From Cryobacterium aureum (GTDB lineage Bacteria > Actinomycetota > Actinomycetes > Actinomycetales > Microbacteriaceae): a stretch of DNA of 64,000 bases. The notes below the pieces were generated by a model. That model saw only the letters and a list, made by a program, of their open reading frames with translations, was not told where the DNA came from and ran no database searches. The DNA lies in NCBI RefSeq assembly GCF_002954245.1, contig NZ_PPTG01000029.1, positions 248,001-312,000 on the forward strand, in the 5' to 3' direction. This document shows, piece by piece, positions 1 to 7,982 of the stretch; within the stretch, counting starts at the first letter, position 1; each line of letters opens with the position of its first letter. The position numbers were made by a program, and so were the translations under genes.

Positions 1-736
1 GCAGCCCGCTGATCGGCATGGTGCCTTTCGAGGCCAGAAAGATCTCCACGGAGCCGATCGTGCCTGCGCGCAGCTGGTTGAAGGCCAGCGAGTTATCCGA
101 TAATACTTCTTTGGGTGCCCCGCATGCAGCGATTGCCCGTTCGAGCACGTCCTTGGCATCAGCACTTTTCTCATGACGCGAATACGCGTCGGAGCCCACG
201 TCGTAACGGCTTGCGTCGTCGAGCAGTTGATACACCGTGACGGTTTTCCCGTTCGCCAGCCGGTACTCGAACGCGTCCAGTTGCCACAGCGACATCGCCG
301 TCGCGCGCACGAACGGGATGTAGGACGACTTCGGTCGCTTCCTCGGTGACGCGTCCACCTGCCCGACGCTTACCAGAAGACGTGCAATCGTCGCCACCGA
401 CGGAACCTGCCCTCCGGGGAACCCGCTGTCCATGGCCGCTTCGTAGTAGATCGAGCGGGGACCATAATCCCAGCCATCAGTCTTGAGCTGTTTGCGGATC
501 TTCACCACCTCATTCACGACGACCTGCCCATAACGCCGGGCCGGGACCTTCGGGGCGCGGGAGCGCGGGTGCAGCGCAGCAGCAGCCTCGTGGACAGCGC
601 GCCCGCGGATCTTATAGAACACGCTCCGAGAGATCTTCAGAGAGCGCCAGAACCCGATAATCGACAGCGCGTGAGGCTGGACCGGGTCGTAATTCATGAT
701 CGCGGCACGAGTCTGCGGTGAAAGAGAATTCGTCAT
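1..736 (-). CDS. IS481-like transposase, C-terminus beyond window edge
   Basis: Transposase with a DDE integrase core, read from 736 down to the window edge (245 codons visible). The protein begins MTNSLSPQTRAAIMNYDPVQ. It has an N-terminal helix-turn-helix region (SLKISRSVFYKIRGRA). The first acidic residue of the catalytic core lies in LWQLDAFEY and the second in LSDNSLAFN; the third would lie outside the window. The ATG at 736 is preferred over the internal ATG at 697 because the intervening residues are typical of the family and the frame is open. Three tandem repeats lie directly upstream (758-829), as expected for an element end. No frameshift is visible in the part present, so the gene may be intact. 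Confidence 0.85.
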   Translation of the reverse strand, partial: MTNSLSPQTRAAIMNYDPVQPHALSIIGFWRSLKISRSVFYKIRGRAVHEAAAALHPRSRAPKVPARRYGQVVVNEVVKIRKQLKTDGWDYGPRSIYYEAAMDSGFPGGQVPSVATIARLLVSVGQVDASPRKRPKSSYIPFVRATAMSLWQLDAFEYRLANGKTVTVYQLLDDASRYDVGSDAYSRHEKSADAKDVLERAIAACGAPKEVLSDNSLAFNQLRAGTIGSVEIFLASKGTMPISGL

Positions 737-757
737 TCCCTAACTATCATCGGCGTA

Positions 758-829
758 AGTGTCGCCGATGCTGTGAGACACAGTGTCCACGATGTCATGA
801 GATCGTGTGTCCACGATGCGCTGAGACAG
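758..829. repeat. Three tandem 24-bp imperfect repeats at the IS481-like element end
   Basis: Three consecutive 24-bp units occupy 758-781, 782-805 and 806-829. All share a GTGTC(G/C)(C/A)CGATG core followed by a TGAGA core at the same spacing. They lie between the transposase start and the probable element tip, which reads TGTCC on the minus strand at 833. They are probably transposase-binding sites. The exact tip is inferred. Confidence 0.6.
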
Positions 830-927
830 GACATTCCGGGTACACGGTAGCGTTGGCGGGTGGTGAACTGCTCTCGTGTGAGAGGGCCACGCATCAGGCG
901 TGGTCCTTTTCAGTAAGGGGCGGGGTC

Positions 928-1146
928 ATGGCGGACTATCGAAAAATCTTGGGGTTGTTGCTGGAGGGGCGGAGTTACCGCGAGGTCGTGGAGATCGCGG
1001 GGTGCTCCCATCACGACGTGGCCCGGGTCCGGCAAGAGGTCCAGCAACGCGGTCTCACCTCGACCGTCGCGGTCAGCGACGTCGAGCTGGCCGAGTGGTT
1101 CCCCGACGGGCGCCGGAACGTATCGGAAGAGTATGACCAGCCCGAC
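928..1146 (+). pseudogene. istA: IS21-family istA, 5' fragment (outer, interrupted element)
   Basis: This is the N-terminal 73 residues of an IS21-family IstA transposase. The protein starts MADYRKILGLLLEGRSYREV, a helix-turn-helix, and runs to YDQPD, where homology stops abruptly. The ATG at 928 is chosen because family proteins start with this MADYRKI motif. The reading frame continues upstream, but that part looks random. The rest of the gene resumes near 2930, so the gene was split by a second IS21-family element whose left end begins at about 1148. The fragment cannot encode a working transposase. Confidence 0.8.
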
Positions 1147-1147
1147 T

Positions 1148-1198
1148 TGTTAACGCCAACTGAAAACAGGGCCAGAAACGCCAACTGAAAATAGAGCC
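1148..1198. mobile_element. Left end of the inner IS21-family element with two 22-bp repeats
   Basis: The tip reads TGTTAACGCC at 1148. Two near-identical 22-bp direct repeats follow at 1152-1173 and 1177-1198, sharing AACGCCAACTGAAAA and ending in GCC, at 25-bp spacing. Multiple terminal repeats containing CAACTGAAAA are characteristic of IS21-family ends, where IstA binds. The position immediately after the truncated outer istA marks the insertion point. No intact right end was found downstream. Confidence 0.75.
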
Positions 1199-1215
1199 AC
1201 CAACCATCATGGAAG

Positions 1216-2457
1216 GTGATCAAATTGGATGATTGGGCAGAGATTCGCCACCTGCATTCGACGGGGAAGCATTCGAAACGGGAGATAGCCCGGCTGGTCG
1301 GAGTGTCCCGGGGCACGGTGGATCGGGCGTTGGCAGTGGATCGGTCGCCGACGTATCAGCGGGAGCCGACGCGGTCGAGTTTCGACGTGTTTGCCGGCCA
1401 GGTGCGGGTGTTGCTCGCGGTGACGCCAACGATGCCGGCAGCGACCGCGGCCGAGCGGGTGGGTTGGTCGGGGTCTCCGTCACTCTTCCGGGCCAAGATC
1501 GCCGAGCTGCGGCCGGAGTATGCGGTGCCGGATCCCGCGGATCGGCTGGTGCACCCGCCCGGGTTCCAGGTCCAATGTGATCTCTGGTTCCCGCACGAAG
1601 ACCTGCCGTTGGGCCATGACCAGGCTGCTGCACCGCCGGTTTTGGTGATGACGTCAACGTTCTCCGGGTTCATCCAGGCCCGCATGTTGCCCTCGCGGAC
1701 GACGCCGGATCTGCTCGGCGGGATGTGGTCGTTGCTGCAGGAGGCCGAGGCCGTTCCCGCCCGGCTGACGTGGGATAACGAGACCGGCATCGGGCCCGGG
1801 AAGCTCACCGAGCCGGCCGCCGCGTTCGCCGGTACGCTCGGCACGCAGATCAAGCTGCTCAAGGCCCGCGATCCTGAGTCCAAGGGCATGGTCGAGCGGA
1901 TGAATCGCTTCTTCCGGAGCCGCTTCACGTCGGGGCGCGCCTTCACATCTCCCGACGACTTCAATCAGCAGCTGGCCGGCTGGCTGCCCATCGCGAACAA
2001 CCGTCTCTCCCGGTCGCGACGAGGGCGGCCGGGAGACCTGGTCAGCATCGACCGGGCGGCGATGCGCGGACTTCCGCCGATGGCGCCGGAGGTGATGTTC
2101 CGCAACAGCGTCCGGCTCCCAAGGGATTACTACGTTCGCGCGTTCAGCAACGACTACTCCGTCGACCCAGCCATGATCGGCCGGGTCGTTGACGTGGCCG
2201 CGAGCCTGGAGCGCGTGACCGTCCATCACGACGGGGTACTCGTCGCCGAGCATCGCCGGAAATGGGCCCGGCAACTGACCGTCACCGACCCGGCACATGT
2301 TCTCCGCGCGGCCGAGCTGCGCGCCCAGTTCCAAGCCCAACGCGCGCGCCGGCCCACGGTCATAGCCGTCGTTGAAATGGCCTCACTGGTCCGCTACGAC
2401 GAGCTCTTCAGCGTTGACATCGACGCCGCACCGACCGTGTTGGCGGTCGCGTCATGA
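1216..2457 (+). CDS. istA: IS21-family transposase IstA (inner element)
   Basis: Full-length transposase of 413 residues in an IS21-family element. Residues 1-50 form a helix-turn-helix DNA-binding region (KREIARLVGVSRGTVDRAL). The DDE core is visible with FQVQCDLWFP (first Asp), LTWDNETGIG (second Asp) and ESKGMVERMNRFFRS (Glu). The start is GTG 1216 after a GGAAG-like ribosome site. It overlaps istB by four bases (ATGA), the usual IstA/IstB coupling. The gene appears intact, but its partner istB is broken, so the element is probably immobile on its own. It is only distantly similar to the outer element's IstA. Confidence 0.9.
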   Translation: MIKLDDWAEIRHLHSTGKHSKREIARLVGVSRGTVDRALAVDRSPTYQREPTRSSFDVFAGQVRVLLAVTPTMPAATAAERVGWSGSPSLFRAKIAELRPEYAVPDPADRLVHPPGFQVQCDLWFPHEDLPLGHDQAAAPPVLVMTSTFSGFIQARMLPSRTTPDLLGGMWSLLQEAEAVPARLTWDNETGIGPGKLTEPAAAFAGTLGTQIKLLKARDPESKGMVERMNRFFRSRFTSGRAFTSPDDFNQQLAGWLPIANNRLSRSRRGRPGDLVSIDRAAMRGLPPMAPEVMFRNSVRLPRDYYVRAFSNDYSVDPAMIGRVVDVAASLERVTVHHDGVLVAEHRRKWARQLTVTDPAHVLRAAELRAQFQAQRARRPTVIAVVEMASLVRYDELFSVDIDAAPTVLAVAS

Positions 2458-2940
2458 CCGGCTCGGAAGCGACCTGGCAGATCGAGTACTACGCCCGCAC
2501 ATTGCGGGCACCGCGGATCAGTGAAGCGTTCCGGCGTCTGGGCGACCAAGCCCGCGACGCGGGTTGGTCCCATGAGGAATACCTCGCCGCAGTGCTCTCC
2601 AAGGAGGTCTCCGAACGCGAGGCATCCGGAGCCGCGCTGCGGATCAAGGCCGCCCGGTTCCCGGGTCACAAGACTCTCGAGGACTTTAACTTCGATCATC
2701 AGCCCTCCGCCGATCGGAACCTGATCGCGCACCTGGGCACGAGCGTGTTCCTCACCGAAGCGAAGAATGTCGTCCTCCTCGGGCCCCCGGGACCAGGAAA
2801 ACACACCTCGCCGCCGGCATCGGGATCAAGGCCGCTAAAGCCGGCCACCGGGTCCTCTTCGACACCGCGACGGGCTGGGTGACTCGACTCCAAGAGGCCC
2901 ACTCGAGGGGAAAACTCGCCGCCGTGTTGGCGTGGCGGCG
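2454..2940 (+). pseudogene. istB: IS21-family helper ATPase IstB, frameshifted and truncated
   Basis: The gene starts at ATG 2454, overlapping istA. The N-terminal domain (RISEAFRRLGDQARDAGW) is normal up to the Walker A motif, which reads GPPGPGK and then falls out of frame. Restoring one A in the A-run at 2798-2801 gives GPPGPGKTHLAAGIGIKAAK and then TATGWVTRLQEAHSRGKLAA. Homology stops there, before Walker B. The sequence then passes directly into the outer istA. The gene therefore has two lesions, a one-base deletion and loss of about the last half. A programmed frameshift is unlikely because the 3' part is also missing. Confidence 0.8.
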
Positions 2941-4248
2941 TTACGTCGACACGAAAGATGCGGGGAAGAAGTACGGGTATTCGCAGTTCTGCGCTCTGTT
3001 CACCGACTACCTCCGCACCCATGACCTGGTTGCGGTGCTGCGCCATGAGCCAGGTCGGGCGATCTAGTGGACTGGGCCGGCGACACGATGGACGTCGTCG
3101 ACACCATCACCGGCGAGGTCGTGAAGGCGATTTTGTTCGTGGCGGTGTTGCCGTTTTCGGGGCTGATGTTCTGCCGCGCTCATGCGGATATGAAGTCTCC
3201 GGCGTGGCTCGACGCGCACGTTCAAGCGTTCGCGTTCTTCGGCGGCGTGACACAGATCGTCGTGCCGGACAACCCGACGACGTCCACCCACCAAACTCAC
3301 AAGGGTGATGCGGAGCGGGTCGTCAACGCCAGATATCAGCAGTTCGCTGATCACTACCAGACGGCAATTGTCCCGGCCAGGGTGAAGAAGCCGCGCGACA
3401 AAGCTGCAGCCGCGAATGCGGTGAACGTCGTCAACAAACGCGTCATCGGCTACCTCGAGGACAACGTCTTCACGACGCTGGGCGAGTTGAATGCCGCGAT
3501 CGAGGAACGGGTGCGGGAGATCAACCGCGACATCCGCCGCGCCGACGACACCACCCGATGGAGCGATTCGACGCCGAAGAGCGAGAGCTGTTAGGCCCAC
3601 TGCCGGATGGGGGGTTCGAGGACGTCGAGTGGAAGGAGCTGAAGGCGGCCCGGAACTACCACGTCACCGCAGACACACAACGGTATTCCGTGCCCTTCGG
3701 GCTGGCTGGCAGGCAAGCTGCTGCGGCTTCGGCTGACGTCGTCACGGGTGACGGTCTTCGACAGACACGAGAGCATCTGCAAACACCCGCGGCTGACAGT
3801 CCGCAAAGACCAATACTCGACCCTGCCGGACCATGTCCCGCCGCAGCACCGCGATATCGACGGGCTGTGGTCCCGGAGATGGTTCACCGACCGGGCGCGC
3901 AGCGTCGGGCCGGCCACCGTCACCGTGATCGAGCAGATCCTCGACAGCCAGGCCATCGAGGCGCAGGGCTACCTGTCCTGCCAGAACATCCTTGACGGCC
4001 TGGGCAAGAACAACCGGGAACGGCTGGAGGCGGCCTGCCAGGGGCTCGTGAACCGCAGCGCCCATCCGACCTATTCGACACTGAAACGGTTGATGGCGGC
4101 GATCGACAGCGATGCGAAGAAGCCGCGGCCGATGGTCCCAGCGGCTTCGACACGCAAGCGCGTCAGCACGGTCGTTTTCCGCGACATCATGCCGGACGTT
4201 TATGTCCGCGACGCCTCTCACTATGCACGCGACGAGGAGGGCAAGTGA
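2930..4248 (+). pseudogene. istA: IS21-family istA, 3' part of the outer element, multiply frameshifted
   Basis: This continues the IstA begun at 928-1146. It reads RRYVDTKDAGKKYGYSQFCA, then VDWAGDTMDVVDTITGEVVK with the first catalytic Asp, VVPDNPTT with the second, and a C-terminus ending VYVRDASHYARDEEGK. Three frame breaks are visible. One base is missing near 3066, giving an in-frame TAG. One G is missing near 3561. One extra base lies at about 3714. The gene is non-functional. Its stop codon overlaps an ATG (TGATG at 4246-4250) that would have started the partner istB. Confidence 0.8.
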
Positions 4249-4286
4249 TGTTCACCAGCGTTGATTACGACAAGTTCCGCATCTAA
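4248..4286 (+). pseudogene. istB: Remnant of outer-element istB start (12 codons)
   Basis: An ATG overlapping the istA stop opens a 12-codon frame, MFTSVDYDKFRI, ended by TAA. The position is exactly where IS21-family istB begins. The rest of istB and the right end of the element are missing, so a deletion or recombination removed them. The identification rests on position, as the peptide is too short for a homology call. Confidence 0.45.
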
Positions 4287-4317
4287 CCAATCAACCCCCG
4301 TCGGCATCAAGCGTAAG

Positions 4318-4537
4318 GCGTTCGCGTCAACTCGGTCAGCCCCGGCTACACAGCTACACCGATGGCTCTGAGCCCCGAGGTCTGCCCTCTCGTCGGGGGG
4401 TCCAAAAAGATATCCCGATGGCCAGACTGGCCAAGCCGTCGGAGCTCGTGGGCCCCATCATCTTCCGTTTGAGCGATGCGGCCTCCTACGTGACGAGCGT
4501 CGACCTGCTGCTCGATGGAGGTGCCGTCGCCTGGTGA
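4318..4537 (+). pseudogene. C-terminal fragment of a short-chain dehydrogenase, frameshifted
   Basis: From 4326 one frame reads VNSVSPGYTATPMALSPE, the post-catalytic segment of classical SDRs. After a frame change near 4408 it reads KDIPMARLAKPSELVGPIIF and then DAASYVTSVDLLLDGGAVAW with a TGA at 4535-4537. Both pieces belong to one SDR C-terminus. The Rossmann fold and the catalytic Ser-Tyr-Lys are absent. It is a decayed tail left beside the insertion-element cluster. Confidence 0.7.
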
Positions 4538-4607
4538 GATATACGGGCTGGGATACACCCCGATCTCAACAGGGTGCTCGCCGCGACCGGCGCGCGGTTC
4601 TGAAGCA

Positions 4608-4625
4608 TCGTCTAGATCTAGACGA
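4608..4625. repeat. 18-bp perfect palindrome at the esterase 3' end
   Basis: TCGTCTAGATCTAGACGA at 4608-4625 is a perfect palindrome and includes the stop codon of the minus-strand esterase (TAG at 4620-4618). There is no T-run, so it is not an obvious terminator. It could be a protein-binding site or chance; its function is unknown. Confidence 0.5.
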
Positions 4626-5778
4626 CGGCCGCCGCACGCGGCGCGACGGCACGCACGAAGGCGCCGAGGCGACGGTAGACCTCCTGCGATTCCGGGTGCG
4701 TGTCGTCCTGTTGCCAGGTGTGCTTGGTATTGACGCTGCGCCGGCCATAGATCAGCGTGTCGACCCGAATCTTGCGTGCCCGCAGCGCCTCGATGAAGTT
4801 GAGGTTGGCGCGATAGAAATAGTCGCGCTCCGACGTCGTGACGAAGACCGGCGGAAAACCGCGGTCGAGCCACTCGATCGGCGACATGAAACGGGCGGCC
4901 GCACGCAGGTGCAGTCCGCGGCCGCGCTCGGGCAGCAGCATCCGCACAAAATTGAGGCTCAGCACAAACCCACGGTCGAACAGCACTGAGAAATCGGCGA
5001 TGCTGCAGTGCTGCACGAGGCCGCGCAGGTTGCGGGCAGCGACCGGCGGCGCAATGTCGTAGTGGTCAGCGAGCTCGGGTTCAAAGGCCGCGGCGGTGAG
5101 CAGCGCCGCGATATGGCCGCCGGCCGAGTCGCCGCCGAGCACGATGCGGGTCGGGTCTCCCCCGTAGGCGGCGACATTGCGGGCGACCCAGTCGAGCACG
5201 GCGTTGCCGTCCTTCATCATGTGTCCCAGCTGAAACCGGGTGGCCATGCGGTAATTCGCGTTGATGACGACCATGCCCTCGGCGGCCTGGCTCGCGCAGT
5301 ACTTGGTGAGCGGGTCTTTGTCGCCCGAAGTCCAGCCGCCGCCGTGAAAATATACGTACACGGGCAAGGGGTCAGCGCCCGCTGCGCGCTTGGGAACGAG
5401 AACGTCGAGCCGGTGAATCTTCTGGCCATCACCGATGTAGTCCAGATCGAGGTCGTACTCGACCGAATCGATCGGGTGCAGGTTGAACTTGTGCACCGGT
5501 GCCGGGCGGCGCAGCATCAGCGCACGCCACGCCCAGACTGGCAGCCGACGAATGCCCGTCTCCCGGTGCGCCGAACGGTCAACGGTCACGCCGTCAGCGT
5601 GCAAACGGATGCCGTGCAGCCAAGCCGGCACAGGCCTGGCTGGGTTCTCTGATGAAGATCGGGGGCTGCTGGGGGAAACGGGACGAGCAGTGTCGAACGT
5701 GGTGCTGGTATTACTCACTGCCTGAGGATAAGTCGACTCCCCCGAATCCCCGCTGGGAGTTACCCCATTTGGGGACAA
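4618..5778 (-). CDS. Alpha/beta-hydrolase, HSL-like carboxylesterase
   Basis: Esterase or lipase of the hormone-sensitive-lipase group (386 residues). The oxyanion-hole motif HGGGW lies at residues 145-149. The nucleophile elbow GGDSAGGH places the catalytic Ser at about 218. An Asp follows in TSERDYF and the catalytic His lies in NTKHTW near the C-terminus. There is no signal peptide, so a cytoplasmic enzyme on small esters is likely; the substrate is unknown. The first 85 or so residues are low-complexity and may not all be translated. The ATG at 5778 has GGGAG upstream, while a GTG twenty codons downstream has no clear ribosome site. It stands alone, next to the insertion-sequence cluster. 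Confidence 0.85.
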   Translation of the reverse strand: MSPNGVTPSGDSGESTYPQAVSNTSTTFDTARPVSPSSPRSSSENPARPVPAWLHGIRLHADGVTVDRSAHRETGIRRLPVWAWRALMLRRPAPVHKFNLHPIDSVEYDLDLDYIGDGQKIHRLDVLVPKRAAGADPLPVYVYFHGGGWTSGDKDPLTKYCASQAAEGMVVINANYRMATRFQLGHMMKDGNAVLDWVARNVAAYGGDPTRIVLGGDSAGGHIAALLTAAAFEPELADHYDIAPPVAARNLRGLVQHCSIADFSVLFDRGFVLSLNFVRMLLPERGRGLHLRAAARFMSPIEWLDRGFPPVFVTTSERDYFYRANLNFIEALRARKIRVDTLIYGRRSVNTKHTWQQDDTHPESQEVYRRLGAFVRAVAPRAAAVV

Positions 5779-5801
5779 CTCCCGGTTTCACGGGCCGCAC
5801 C

Positions 5802-6326
5802 TCAGGCCGCGGATGCCCCACCCGCGACCCCGGTCGCCTCCAGCACCGCACGCGCAAGCGTGTGAAAGTGCAGGTTGAAGCCTAGTACGCCCGGTGTGGA
5901 CTGCGAGTCGAGGTCGAGCGTCGGCACATCAACGGCGTGCACGATGAACTGGTAACGGTGGGTGCCGGTTCCCGGCGGCGGGCCGGCACCGATGAACGAG
6001 GTGAGACGCACCTCGTTGGGAAGCACGAGCGAGCCGGCCGGCAGGGTATCGATTCCGGCAGCTAGCTCGGTGACGGATACCGGCAGGTTGGCCACGGCCC
6101 AATGCCAGAATCCGGAGCCGGTCGGGGCGTCGGGGTCGTACACGGTGAGGGCGAAACTCTGGGTCTCGGCGGGGAAACCCGACCAGGAGAGCTGGGGGGA
6201 TACATCCGCTCCCCCCGCGTCGGCTCCGTACTGGGCTGGGCGCAGCTGGCCACCGTCAGTCAGGTCGGTGCTGGTGAGTGAGAACTGGGGCACCTCGCCG
6301 AAGCGGGCAAGCGGGTCGATGGTCAC
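5802..6326 (-). CDS. YbhB/YbcL family PEBP-like protein
   Basis: Cytoplasmic phosphatidylethanolamine-binding-protein fold (174 residues), of the kind annotated as Raf-kinase-inhibitor-like in bacteria. The two signature segments are present: DPDAPTGSGFWHW at about residues 64-76 and the pocket loop GAGPPPGTGTHRYQF. The ATG at 6326 follows AGGAGG at suitable spacing. Its role in bacteria is poorly defined. It is on the same strand as the esterase but separated by a short gap, so co-transcription is possible and not proven. Confidence 0.9.
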   Translation of the reverse strand: MTIDPLARFGEVPQFSLTSTDLTDGGQLRPAQYGADAGGADVSPQLSWSGFPAETQSFALTVYDPDAPTGSGFWHWAVANLPVSVTELAAGIDTLPAGSLVLPNEVRLTSFIGAGPPPGTGTHRYQFIVHAVDVPTLDLDSQSTPGVLGFNLHFHTLARAVLEATGVAGGASAA

Positions 6327-6370
6327 GGACGGCCTCCTGAATGCGCGACGGAGTGTGGCGTTTCGTTAGC

Positions 6371-7171
6371 CTACGCCGCGGGTTCGTGCACGAGCTCAAG
6401 AATACTGCTGTACAGAGCACGAAATTGGGGCTCTGCGCTCATCGCGGCCAGGCGTGGTCTGGCCAACGGCACCGTGAGATCGGCGCGGATTCGGCCGGGG
6501 CGGCGGCTCATCACGAGTACCCGGTCGGACGTGATGATGGCCTCTTCGATGTCGTGGGTGATCATGAGCACGGTGAGTTTGTGCTGCTCCCACACCCGGG
6601 TGAGCAGGGTTTGCATCTCCCTCCGGGTGAGGGCGTCGAGCGCGCCGAAAGGTTCGTCCATCAGCAGAATTTGCGGCTTGTAGCTGAGCGAGCGGGCGAT
6701 CGCGACGCGCTGCTGCATGCCACCGGAGAGTTCACGCGGGAACGCATTCTCGAACCCGGCCAGGCCGACCAGGGCCAGAAACTGCTGCGCCGTGCTAGCT
6801 CGTTCTGCCCGGCTCAACGGCTCGTCCTGCAGGGCGAACTGCACGTTCTGCTGCGCGGTCAGCCAGGGCAGCAGGGTGAATCCCTGAAAGACCACACCGC
6901 GATCGCGGCCAGGGCCGGTGACCGGCACGCCGTCCACGGTGACCGAGCCGGCGTCCTGCTCGGTCAGGCCGGCGATGATCGAGAGCAGGGTGCTTTTGCC
7001 ACAGCCGGAGGTGCCGACGACCGAGACAAACTCGTTCGCGAACAGATCGAGGGAGACCCCCTCGAGGGCGTGCACGTCACCGAAGCTCTTGCTGAGGTCT
7101 CGAATCGACACCTTGGGGACGGCTGTTTCTGCCGTGCGCACAACGGATGCCTCGCGCGAGTCAACGCTCAT
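6371..7171 (-). CDS. NitT/TauT-type ABC transporter ATP-binding protein
   Basis: ATPase of an importer for an organic anion such as a sulfonate, nitrate or pyrimidine precursor (266 residues). It has Walker A GTSGCGKSTLL, a Q-loop in VFQGFTLLPWL, the signature LSGGMQQRVAIARSL, Walker B LLMDEPFGALDA and a switch His in ITHDIEEA. The start is the ATG at 7171, with AGAGGA nine bases upstream; a longer frame exists but is not family-like. The start overlaps the permease stop by four bases (ATGA), so the two are translationally coupled. The substrate cannot be read from this protein. Confidence 0.92.
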   Translation of the reverse strand: MSVDSREASVVRTAETAVPKVSIRDLSKSFGDVHALEGVSLDLFANEFVSVVGTSGCGKSTLLSIIAGLTEQDAGSVTVDGVPVTGPGRDRGVVFQGFTLLPWLTAQQNVQFALQDEPLSRAERASTAQQFLALVGLAGFENAFPRELSGGMQQRVAIARSLSYKPQILLMDEPFGALDALTRREMQTLLTRVWEQHKLTVLMITHDIEEAIITSDRVLVMSRRPGRIRADLTVPLARPRLAAMSAEPQFRALYSSILELVHEPAA

Positions 7172-7842
7172 CGGCTGGTCCTCTCGTAACGGAACATGCG
7201 TCGTCCCCACGCGCGCATGAACTGGTCGGTGACCAGGCCGAGAACGCCGAGGATGAGCACGTAGGTGATGATCGTGTCGGTCTGGAAGTAGCGCTGCCCG
7301 AGCGTAATGCGATACCCGAGCCCGCTCGAAGCGGCGACCAGTTCGGCGACCACGAGCCAGGTCCAGGCCCAACCAAGAGTGATGCGCAGGGCATCCCAGA
7401 TGCGCGGAGCGGAAGACCGCAACACGATGCGGGTCAGAATCTGGCCGTTGCCAAGGCCCAGGGTCTCGCCGAGGTCAATCAGGCTGCGGGGGGTCTGGCG
7501 CACGGCATCCGCTATCAGCAGCACCTGCTGAAAGAACGTACCCATCCAGATGATCAGAAACTTCTGTCCGTCGTCGATGCCGGCCCACAGAATGGTCAGC
7601 GGCACGAACGCCACCACCGGCATGTACCGCACGAAGTCGATGAGCGGTTCGAGGGCGGCCTCGATGCGGGTCGAAGTGCCAATCAGAATGCCGATGGGAA
7701 CGGCCATCACGGTGGCCAGCAGAAAGCCGGCGGCGATGCGGTAGACGCTGGCCGAGGCATCCGTCAGCAGTTCACCGTTCTGCAGCTGCGTAACGAATCG
7801 CTCGCCGACCGCCACCGGCGACGGCAGAAACAGTGGCGACAC
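7168..7842 (-). CDS. NitT/TauT-type ABC transporter permease (start uncertain)
   Basis: Inner-membrane permease of the SsuC/TauC group. The EAA loop is visible as DLGETLGLGNGQ, followed by IVLRSSAPRIWDALRITLGW. The first canonical start is GTG 7842, which gives 224 residues and omits the first transmembrane helix. Upstream in the same frame, back to 7983, the DNA encodes a plausible helix 1 (LLISISTFAGLVALWSLATL) with no ATG, GTG or TTG. At the expected junction the sequence reads TGATC, where a coupled TGATG start would be normal. Either an ATC or CTG start is used, or the start codon was lost. The gene lies between the substrate-binding protein and ATPase genes. Confidence 0.85.
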   Translation of the reverse strand: MSPLFLPSPVAVGERFVTQLQNGELLTDASASVYRIAAGFLLATVMAVPIGILIGTSTRIEAALEPLIDFVRYMPVVAFVPLTILWAGIDDGQKFLIIWMGTFFQQVLLIADAVRQTPRSLIDLGETLGLGNGQILTRIVLRSSAPRIWDALRITLGWAWTWLVVAELVAASSGLGYRITLGQRYFQTDTIITYVLILGVLGLVTDQFMRAWGRRMFRYERTSR

Positions 7843-7982
7843 CAGCCCGGTCAGGGTCGCAAGCGACCACAGGGCGACCAGCCCGGCGAAGGTGCTGATG
7901 GAGATCAGCAGGTACTGCCGCCGGCTGATTTTCTGGCCGAGGTGACGCCGGCGCCTGACCGGCCGGGCCGCGAGAGCGCCGA

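Noticed and set aside
758-829. CRISPR array
   Set aside because: Three 24-bp units are directly adjacent with no spacers and no cas genes are present; they belong to an insertion-element end.
2790-2810. Programmed frameshift in istB at an A-run
   Set aside because: The gene also lacks its second half, so decay is the simpler explanation, and coupling frameshifts at Walker A are not expected in IS21 elements.
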